8,032 bases of DNA from the NCBI GenBank assembly GCA_900544815.1, contig UQWT01000077.1:1-8032 (forward strand). Reading direction: 5' to 3'. The position numbers were made by a program, and so were the translations under genes. Below, piece after piece: positions 1-5,204 of this stretch; positions within the stretch are counted from its first letter, which is position 1, and each line of letters opens with the position of its first letter. The notes under the pieces are model-generated. The model was not told the origin of the DNA. It saw only the letters and a list, made by a program, of their open reading frames with translations, and searched no databases. Origin of the DNA: an uncultured Bacteroidales bacterium (GTDB lineage Bacteria; Bacteroidota; Bacteroidia; Bacteroidales; UBA932).

Positions 1-24
1 TTTGTATTGCTTTTTGAAGCTGCC

Positions 25-56
25 GCAACACTGGCGGGCTAGCCCGCCAGTGTTGC
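25..56. repeat. Perfect 32-bp GC-rich palindrome
   Basis: Two 16-base arms meet with no spacer (centre between 40 and 41, core GGGCTAGCCC). The left arm is GCAACACTGGCGGGCT and the right arm is its exact reverse complement. It is far more GC-rich than its AT-rich surroundings. No T-tract follows on either side, so an ordinary intrinsic terminator is not supported. It could be a repetitive extragenic palindrome, a protein-binding site, or the end of an upstream transcript. The function is unknown. Confidence 0.9.
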
Positions 57-90
57 ACTTCTATCTTGAATCTTTATTCGATGCAATTGA

Positions 91-118
91 CAATGCTGTT
101 TGCAATGCTGTTCAATGC
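91..118. repeat. Short tandem repeat, unit CAATGCTGTT
   Basis: CAATGCTGTT occurs at 91-100 and again at 103-112, followed directly by a partial copy CAATGC at 113-118. It lies between the palindrome and the DnaA-box-like cluster in a gene-free region, so it may be part of a regulatory or origin-like array, or simply chance slippage. Confidence 0.6.
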
Positions 119-174
119 ATACTCACTGCTAAAGAGCTAATATGTTCTTTTGATGCCTCAATTTTGAACAGATC

Positions 175-283
175 TGTGGAAAAATTGTTGTGTTGTTACA
201 CAAAGTCTACATAATTCCACAGTTTTCCACACCCGCGTAAATTATAAATTATCTGTTAAACACCTGTTATTTAATAACTTACC
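175..283. other. DnaA-box-like cluster with adjacent AT-rich stretch (possible origin element)
   Basis: Three matches to the DnaA-box consensus TTWTCCACA are visible: TTTTCCACA on the minus strand at 175-183, AATTCCACA (one mismatch) at 213-221, and TTTTCCACA on the plus strand at 223-231. The last two are head to tail with one base between them. A small GC patch (CCCGCG, 232-237) follows, then about 45 bases of nearly pure A/T (238-283) with CTGTTA repeated at 253 and 264. An inverted repeat TTGTGT/ACACAA lies at 188-203. The order boxes, GC patch, AT-rich DNA is that of known bacterial unwinding regions. No clear DnaA-trio was found, dnaA is not in the window, and three boxes is few. A DnaA-regulated promoter or chance remains possible. 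Confidence 0.35.
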
Positions 284-357
284 ACCAACTTGCATAATTG
301 GCTTACGGTTTGAAATACTCTATTACAGAAGTAATAATGCATTGGTTAGTAAACAAC

Positions 358-391
358 AAGAGGGTGGCTGTAGCCTTTGGGTCACCCTCTT
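358..391. promoter_or_regulatory. Strong hairpin in the leader of the lipoprotein gene
   Basis: AAGAGGGTG at 358-366 pairs with CACCCTCTT at 383-391. The stem can extend inward to about 12 pairs with two G-T wobbles, leaving a loop of roughly 370-379. It ends 35 bases before the ATG at 427. On the plus strand the following bases are purine-rich, so it is not a standard terminator in that direction. In the minus direction it is followed by a weak U-rich stretch (GTTGTTT). It could be an attenuator, a 5' stabilising structure, or the terminator of an unseen short transcript. Confidence 0.6.
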
Positions 392-426
392 TGAAAAAGA
401 AAATTAACAACATAAAACATAATACG

Positions 427-1308
427 ATGAAAAGAAATTTATTTTTAGGATTGGCAGTTGCTTTAGCATGTTTTGTAACTGTATCTTGTGTTGAAAGTTC
501 TGGTAAATACAAAGCTCTTGTGGCACAGAGAGACTCTCTGTTAAGCGAATCTGCAAGGTTAGAGGCAGATTACAATGAGACAATGGATATTCTTAATGAT
601 GTTGAGAACGGTTTTGCATCAATAAGAGAGAAAGAGGGTATGGTTAGAAACGACCTTTCCAATGTTGAGGGTAAATCTGCATCAAAGAAGCAGCAGGTAG
701 CCGGAGATGTGGCTCAGATTAAGGAACTTATTGAGCAGAACAAAGCTAAAATCGCTCAATTGGAGGCTCGCCTTAGAAAAAGCGGAAAGGATAACAAAAC
801 TTTGAAAGCAACAATTGAGAGACTGCAAAAAGAGCTTGATGAAAAATCTGAATTGGTTGCTGCTCTTTCAGATGAATTGGCTAAGAAGAATATAAAGATA
901 GATGAGCTTACAGGTACTGTAAACAAACTCAACACAGACCTATCTGAGATGAGTGAGACATCCAAGAAGCAGATGGAAACAATACAGGCTCAGGATGAAG
1001 ATCTTAATAAAGTATGGTACTGCGTGGCAAACCAGAAAACTCTTAAAGAGGCAGGTATTGTAACTAAAAACGGTCTGTTTGGCAAGAAGAAACTTATGGA
1101 TGGTGATTTTGACTCCAAACTGTTTGTCAAGGCAGACAAGAGGGAACTTAAGTCTATCCCTACTGGAAGAAAGAGCATAAAGATTCTGTCATCACATCCT
1201 TCGGACAGTTACACATTGGTAAAGGAGGATGACCAGACAATAACAATTAGTATTACTTCACCAGAGAGGTTCTGGAGCGTTAGCAACTACTTGGTAGTTA
1301 GAGATTAG
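427..1308 (+). CDS. Coiled-coil lipoprotein, Cbp1-like family of Bacteroidales
   Basis: This is a predicted secreted lipoprotein of 293 residues. The N-terminus has the signature of a lipoprotein signal peptide: MKR, a hydrophobic stretch to about residue 17, then TVSC with Cys21 as the probable lipidated residue. Residues about 27-210 are charged and rich in Leu, Glu, Lys and Gln in heptad-like order, giving a long coiled coil. The last ~90 residues form a compact domain ending FWSVSNYLVVRD. Coiled coil plus this ending matches, from memory, the Bacteroides family annotated as Cbp1 collagen-binding adhesin. Collagen binding here is inference only. ATG 427 was chosen because upstream in-frame starts would bury the signal peptide. 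No Shine-Dalgarno is seen and the leader is A-rich. After Cys21 comes VESSGK, which lacks the strong acidic run of a surface-export signal, so a periplasm-facing location is possible. It is monocistronic and convergent with the next gene. Confidence 0.8.
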   Translation: MKRNLFLGLAVALACFVTVSCVESSGKYKALVAQRDSLLSESARLEADYNETMDILNDVENGFASIREKEGMVRNDLSNVEGKSASKKQQVAGDVAQIKELIEQNKAKIAQLEARLRKSGKDNKTLKATIERLQKELDEKSELVAALSDELAKKNIKIDELTGTVNKLNTDLSEMSETSKKQMETIQAQDEDLNKVWYCVANQKTLKEAGIVTKNGLFGKKKLMDGDFDSKLFVKADKRELKSIPTGRKSIKILSSHPSDSYTLVKEDDQTITISITSPERFWSVSNYLVVRD

Positions 1309-1327
1309 ATATAGGAATATATTATGT

Positions 1328-1358
1328 AAAAAAAGCGGCTTGAAGCCGCTTTTTTTTT
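1328..1358. terminator. Bidirectional intrinsic terminator
   Basis: The stem AGCGGCT (1334-1340) pairs with AGCCGCT (1344-1350) around a TGA loop, flanked by an A-run (1328-1334) and eight Ts (1351-1358). The A-run pairs with the T-run, so the structure works on both strands. It sits 20 bases past the lipoprotein stop and 16 bases past the stop of the convergent response regulator, and so serves both. Confidence 0.92.
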
Positions 1359-1373
1359 AACATTTTCTATCTC

Positions 1374-2729
1374 TTATAGTTCTATGCCGTATTGGTGCAT
1401 CTTGTTATAGAGAGTTTTTCTGTCTATTTTAAGAAGCTGGGCGGCTAATGTCTTATTGCCGCGCGTCTTATACAAAACCTCCTCTATCTGTGACTTTTCA
1501 TCGCCGGGCCTTAATGCATAATCCTTTGTTACCGGAGCAATAGGTCTTATCCCGGGAATATCTTTTGCTGTAATCTCATTTCCACCGGCAAAAAGAACAG
1601 CCCTTCTTATCACATTACGTAATTCCCTAAGGTTGCCGCTCCATCTGTATTGCTTTAAAAGTTCGAGTGCCTCGCTGCTTATAGATGTAACATTCTTTTC
1701 AAGCTCCTCGTTTGCAGATTTAAGAAAACCGTAGGCAAACACCTCTATATCCTCTTTGCGCTCTCTAAGAGGGGGAACTTCAAGAGAAAACTCGTTGAGC
1801 CTATGATATAAATCCTCTCTAAACCGCCCCTGCTCAATGGCAATCTCCAAGTTCTCGTTTGTAGCTGCAATTATCCTAACATCTACCTTTATATCTTTTG
1901 CAGATCCAACCGGCCTTATCTTCTGCTCCTGCAATGCTCTAAGCAATTGGACTTGGACATCATATGACAGATTACCAATCTCATCTAAAAAGACAGTTCC
2001 ACCGTCTGCTAACTCAAATACACCTTTTTTATCACTTATGGCAGATGTAAAGGACCCTTTCAAATGACCAAAAAGCTCGCTTGGGGCAAGCTCTTTAGAG
2101 AGACTTCCGCAATCAAGTGCAATAAAGGGGTTGTTACAGCGTTTGCTGTATTGGTGAATAAGTTTTGCCGCATACTCTTTTCCGGTTCCGCTCTCGCCAA
2201 GTACCAAAACTGTGAAGTTGGTTGGGGCAACGGTCTTTATAAAATCCAACATAGTTAGAAATGCCGGACTTTTACCAATTATCATATCGGTTACCTCACG
2301 TTTATAATCCTTTTGCTGTGATCTACCCTTAGTGTTATTGCTCTTTTCCCTGTCTTTCTCACCTCCGATGCTGTTTAATATGTTGTCTATCTTCTCCTTT
2401 AGCAGAGATGGAACCACAGGCTTTTCCAAAAAATCCTTTGCTCCTAATTTCATGGCAGATACTGCAATAGAAACTTCGCCATAGCCTGTCATAAGTATTA
2501 CAGGAAGTGCAAGTTTGCTATCGTTTATCCAGTGAAGAAGCATTATGCCATCACCATCAGGAAGTCTTAGATCAGATATTAAAAGATTGGGATGTCCCTC
2601 CTCTATCATCTTTTTGGCACCCTCTATAGATGAAGCGTAAATTGCATCGTAGCCGTTTTTAACGAGCCATTTCTGCAGCATGACACATAAATTTATATCG
2701 TCGTCAACTATTAGAATCATCTTATTCAT
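1374..2729 (-). CDS. Sigma-54-dependent NtrC-family response regulator (REC-AAA+-Fis)
   Basis: A 451-residue transcriptional activator that should use phosphorylation to drive sigma-54 promoter opening. Numbering is from the ATG at 2729. The receiver domain (about 5-115) has the acidic pocket D9-D11, phospho-acceptor D53, T81 and K103. A polar linker (about 122-147) follows. The AAA+ domain has Walker A GESGTGKE (178-185), Walker B FLDE (247-250) and the arginine-finger region GRFREDLYHRL (301-311). A Fis-type helix-turn-helix occupies the last ~40 residues, with GNKTLAAQLLKIDRKTLYNK as recognition region. The sigma-54 contact loop reads GSFTSA (225-230) instead of GAFTGA. An in-frame TTG at 2735 and an ATG at 2720 are other possible starts; the receiver domain fits all. 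The gene is preceded by a promoter-like box at 2750-2757. No histidine kinase is adjacent, so its signal and targets cannot be told. Confidence 0.95.
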   Translation of the reverse strand: MNKMILIVDDDINLCVMLQKWLVKNGYDAIYASSIEGAKKMIEEGHPNLLISDLRLPDGDGIMLLHWINDSKLALPVILMTGYGEVSIAVSAMKLGAKDFLEKPVVPSLLKEKIDNILNSIGGEKDREKSNNTKGRSQQKDYKREVTDMIIGKSPAFLTMLDFIKTVAPTNFTVLVLGESGTGKEYAAKLIHQYSKRCNNPFIALDCGSLSKELAPSELFGHLKGSFTSAISDKKGVFELADGGTVFLDEIGNLSYDVQVQLLRALQEQKIRPVGSAKDIKVDVRIIAATNENLEIAIEQGRFREDLYHRLNEFSLEVPPLRERKEDIEVFAYGFLKSANEELEKNVTSISSEALELLKQYRWSGNLRELRNVIRRAVLFAGGNEITAKDIPGIRPIAPVTKDYALRPGDEKSQIEEVLYKTRGNKTLAAQLLKIDRKTLYNKMHQYGIEL

Positions 2730-2749
2730 ACACAACTTACAAATTCTGT

Positions 2750-2757
2750 CAAAGGTA
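2750..2757 (-). promoter_or_regulatory. Bacteroidetes-type -7 promoter box for the response regulator
   Basis: Read on the minus strand this is TACCTTTG, an exact match to the TAnnTTTG element of the primary sigma factor of Bacteroidetes. It ends 20 bases before the ATG at 2729, predicting a leader of only about 10-17 bases. No convincing -33 TTG at the usual spacing is visible. Confidence 0.5.
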
Positions 2758-2821
2758 GCTATTATAAAACAATATTGTAATCTTTAAATTTCAAAGGCAT
2801 AAAACTATGGAGAAGTTATGT

Positions 2822-3472
2822 CTAATATATCTTGCGGATTAGGTTTATACCATCTCTTAAAGGAATGATAACATTCTCTAACTGAGGATCTTCATCAACC
2901 ATTCTATTAAACTCTACAATGCCTTGGGTCTGTGCATCGTTGCTTACCTTGTCTGCATATACTTTGCCGTCCCACAAAACGTTGTCCCCTATTATCCAGC
3001 CTCCCGGAACAAGCAATTCCTTAACGAAGGTGAGATATTTGGGATACTCCCGTTTATTGGCATCTATAAAGACCAAATCGTATCTCCTGCCCTCTCCTTT
3101 AAACTGCTCCATGGTCCTAAGAGCATCGCCTATATGCAGATCTATCTGATCTCTGACACCTGCCCTTTCATACGCCTGCAGAATAAGGTCTTCAAGCTCA
3201 TCGTTTATCTCAAGGGAGTCCATCTTGCCGTCTTCGCATAACCCGGCTGCTAAACATATTGAGGAATAGCCTGTAAAAACGCCCAATTCCAAAATTCGCT
3301 TTGGGCGTATCATTTTTGATATAAGTTCCAGTAACTTTCCCTCTATGCTTCCACACAACATACGTGAATGGTTTGTACGCAGATGTGTCTGCTTTACCAC
3401 CCACTTTAGAGCCTCCTGCGGTTTTGAACTGTGGGCTTCGGCATAGCCGAACATTATCTCATCATTTAACAT
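2822..3472 (-). CDS. SAM-dependent O-methyltransferase, cation-dependent (catechol/CCoAOMT-like) family
   Basis: A 216-residue cytosolic class I methyltransferase of the family that includes catechol and caffeoyl-CoA O-methyltransferases and the bacterial TrmR/YrrM group, which methylates 5-hydroxyuridine in tRNA. The SAM-binding motif I is LELGVFTGYSS (61-71), and E88 in SLEIND should bind the ribose hydroxyls. The metal ligands expected in this family are present: D137 in VFIDANKREY, and D163-N164 in GDNVLWDG. The length is normal. ATG 3472 was preferred; a TTG at 3484 in the same frame would add only four residues and has no support. The stop lies 92 bases before the response regulator start with no terminator visible between them, so read-through is possible. 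The substrate cannot be told from the sequence. tRNA wobble uridine or a small catechol are both reasonable. Confidence 0.92.
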   Translation of the reverse strand: MLNDEIMFGYAEAHSSKPQEALKWVVKQTHLRTNHSRMLCGSIEGKLLELISKMIRPKRILELGVFTGYSSICLAAGLCEDGKMDSLEINDELEDLILQAYERAGVRDQIDLHIGDALRTMEQFKGEGRRYDLVFIDANKREYPKYLTFVKELLVPGGWIIGDNVLWDGKVYADKVSNDAQTQGIVEFNRMVDEDPQLENVIIPLRDGINLIRKIY

Positions 3473-3550
3473 ACTGAATAACAATATAATCTACATTATA
3501 CATTCTTTGTTGTAAAACTTTTCATGCAACTTATTCAGAAACAGTTTATC

Positions 3551-3827
3551 AGCTTTGGCTTTAGCTTTAGCCCTTCTTTACCCTCTTTACTCTCTCTACC
3601 CTTACTTCTATATAACATACAACATATTAAAAACAATATTTCTCTTCGTGTCCTAAATTGCTTTAGCTTTGGCTAATTAAGCTTATAGTCAGTTGATTAA
3701 ACCAAAGTTTAAAGTAAACAATATTCCTCCTCTATACTCTCTATACACAAAAGGCCAACGTCAACGCTTTTCTCTCTACACTATAAACTTTATCATGGCC
3801 AATGCCAACGCCAACGCCAACGCAATC
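3551..3827. repeat. Four clusters of degenerate GCYAAM hexamers in a gene-free gap
   Basis: The 354 bases between the methyltransferase start and the peptidase stop hold no credible gene. They carry hexamer clusters at 3551-3574 and 3659-3676 (units GCTAAA/GCCAAA read on the minus strand) and at 3753-3766 and 3798-3827 (units GCCAAC/GCCAAT read on the plus strand). The last has one GCCAAT, three perfect GCCAAC and a terminal GCAATC overlapping the first base of the peptidase stop codon. The left pair is therefore inverted relative to the right pair. The motif CTCTCTA recurs nearby at 3592, 3737 and 3772 within pyrimidine-rich tracts. An 'ANANANA' reading frame across the last cluster is a by-product of the repeat. 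The function is unknown. Confidence 0.75.
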
Positions 3828-5116
3828 TATTGGTATATCAACCTCGAAAATCTTTTCTTGTCAAATATCTCTTTGGCCACCTCATACAGATAATCTGCCT
3901 TAAGGCTCTCAACAGAGCTTTTAATATCTTCAAAAGAGGCTATCCTGTTGTATACCAACACAGATTTGCCCATTGAGAGCGCCTGTGATTCTGCATTGTC
4001 CAACGATATTGAAAGTTGCCCTATAAACTGCTTCTTTATCATCTTTAACCTGCTCTCTGCAAGCGGTTTTTCCGTAAGCAGATCCAATTCTCTCTCAACC
4101 AATCCAATACAATCATTAAGGTACTGCTTATCACATCCAAAATATATTGTAACCAAACCTGTATCTGCAAACGGAGTATAGTTAGCCTCAACGTTATATA
4201 CAAGTCCGTTCTTCTCCCTAAGACTGTAATTAAGTCTGGAATTTGAAGACGGTCCTCCCAACATATTTGTGAGCAGAGCTAACGCCAATCTTTTTCTGCT
4301 CCGCCACGAATAGGCGGAAGCCCCCGCTACGCAGTGCACCTGATGTCCTTTTTTATGGACGTTCTTATTAAATGGCACACCAATGGATAGCTCACTATTC
4401 TGTTGAATCTTACTCTCCATATTTCCTGCTGCATAGGTGTAGGTTGTCTCCTCCCCATCACACTCTGCATATAGTCTCCCCTCCTCAATAAACAACAACT
4501 CAACAGGTTCTTCTATATATCTCTTTAGTTGTCGCTTTACAATACCGGCTATTGTCTCCTTACGGGCATCCCCAACCACAGAAAGAGCAAGATTGTCGGG
4601 AATAAAATTGCTCTTTACATAATCTTTAAATGTCTCCTGCTTTATCTTACGCAGGGTCTCTTTTGTGCCCAATATGGGCATGGACAACGGATGATTGCCA
4701 AAGAAAAGTGTCTCAAACTCATCACAGATAGCTTCGGCAGGGGAATCTCTGTAGGAAATTATTTCATCATAAACAACCTCCTTCTCCTTTTTTATCTGCT
4801 CCGGCGGAAAAACAGAATCAAATGCCAGCTCCATTAAAAGGCCTATTGCTTTGTCCATATCCTCCTTAAGTACAGTTGCCTGAAGCACCGTTTCCTCCTT
4901 TGTAGTATATGCATTAAGCTCTCCTCCAACACTTTCCAAACAGTTATTAATGCTTACAGGGCCTCTTTTTGATGTACCTTTAAAGAACATGTGCTCTGTA
5001 AAATGAGCGAGGCCGTTATACTCAGGAACTTCGTTTCTGGTACCTGTTCCGGCCGTTACGGCACAATAGACAACCGGTGAATCTGTCTTCTTAAACGCTA
5101 TCCTTAATTTTTGCAT
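3827..5116 (-). CDS. M16 family zinc metallopeptidase (insulinase/MPP-like)
   Basis: A 429-residue peptidase of the single-chain, two-homologous-domain M16 type, related to mitochondrial processing peptidase beta. The inverted zinc motif HFTEH (38-42) gives two histidine ligands and catalytic E41. The third ligand is E118 in VVYDEI, 76 residues later as in the family. In the C-terminal half the conserved Arg/Tyr pair is R300 and Y307 (SLREKNGLVYNV). All key residues are kept, so it should be active, probably degrading or trimming peptides. No signal peptide is seen, so it is probably cytosolic. ATG 5116 is preceded by two in-frame stops, so the first residue aligns near the family's usual NGL motif and the first beta strand is short. 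Residues about 205-250 look longer than usual before the HQVHC segment. The stop abuts a hexamer repeat, and the gene diverges from dnaX across 88 bases. Confidence 0.93.
   Translation of the reverse strand: MQKLRIAFKKTDSPVVYCAVTAGTGTRNEVPEYNGLAHFTEHMFFKGTSKRGPVSINNCLESVGGELNAYTTKEETVLQATVLKEDMDKAIGLLMELAFDSVFPPEQIKKEKEVVYDEIISYRDSPAEAICDEFETLFFGNHPLSMPILGTKETLRKIKQETFKDYVKSNFIPDNLALSVVGDARKETIAGIVKRQLKRYIEEPVELLFIEEGRLYAECDGEETTYTYAAGNMESKIQQNSELSIGVPFNKNVHKKGHQVHCVAGASAYSWRSRKRLALALLTNMLGGPSSNSRLNYSLREKNGLVYNVEANYTPFADTGLVTIYFGCDKQYLNDCIGLVERELDLLTEKPLAESRLKMIKKQFIGQLSISLDNAESQALSMGKSVLVYNRIASFEDIKSSVESLKADYLYEVAKEIFDKKRFSRLIYQ
4299..4345. repeat. GC-rich hairpin-forming patch inside the M16 gene
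   Basis: TCCGCC (4300-4305) can pair with GGCGGA (4313-4318) around a 7-base loop, followed by a GC-rich run to about 4340. It encodes residues around 258-276 (HCVAGASAYSWRSRKR), a segment that still aligns with the family's GNRAY...KRLAL region. It is either ordinary coding sequence of local high GC or a small inserted palindromic element kept in frame. Confidence 0.35.
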
Positions 5117-5150
5117 TTATTAATCAATTGAAATCATCTGTTTATGCGTG

Positions 5151-5158
5151 CAAAAATA
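5151..5158 (-). promoter_or_regulatory. Bacteroidetes-type -7 promoter box for the M16 peptidase
   Basis: On the minus strand this reads TATTTTTG, matching TAnnTTTG. It ends 34 bases upstream of the ATG at 5116, giving a short leader. No clear TTG at the usual -33 distance is seen. It lies only 32 bases from the dnaX box on the other strand, so the two promoters are back to back. Confidence 0.45.
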
Positions 5159-5190
5159 ACAATATGCACATCAATTATAGAAAATATTCT

Positions 5191-5198
5191 TACTTTTG
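5191..5198 (+). promoter_or_regulatory. Bacteroidetes-type -7 promoter box for dnaX
   Basis: TACTTTTG matches TAnnTTTG exactly and ends only 6 bases before the dnaX ATG at 5205. Transcription starting at the usual distance would begin at or within a few bases of the start codon, giving a leaderless or nearly leaderless mRNA. No good -33 TTG is visible. Confidence 0.5.
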
Positions 5199-5204
5199 TA
5201 CTGT

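Noticed and set aside
2..214. 70-codon open frame at the window start
   Set aside because: It begins with TTG, runs through the palindrome and the tandem repeat, has Cys/Leu-rich composition with no domain, and no promoter or start signal is visible.
298..426. Extended N-terminus of the lipoprotein starting at TTG 298
   Set aside because: It would place about 43 residues ahead of a clear lipoprotein signal peptide and would translate the leader hairpin.
1..426. tRNA or other structured RNA gene upstream of the lipoprotein
   Set aside because: I could not find a cloverleaf, a TTC-containing T-arm or a CCA end. Only the palindrome and the single hairpin are visible.
3551..3827. CRISPR array
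   Set aside because: The repeated units are hexamers in short clusters, not long repeats separated by unique spacers of even length.
3693..3893. 66-codon plus-strand frame with an Ala-Asn repeat
   Set aside because: The repeat is a by-product of the GCCAAC hexamers, and the frame runs antisense into the end of the M16 gene with no start signal.
5196..5204. TTG start for dnaX
   Set aside because: This codon overlaps the promoter-like TACTTTTG box, and the ATG nine bases later gives the family-typical N-terminus.
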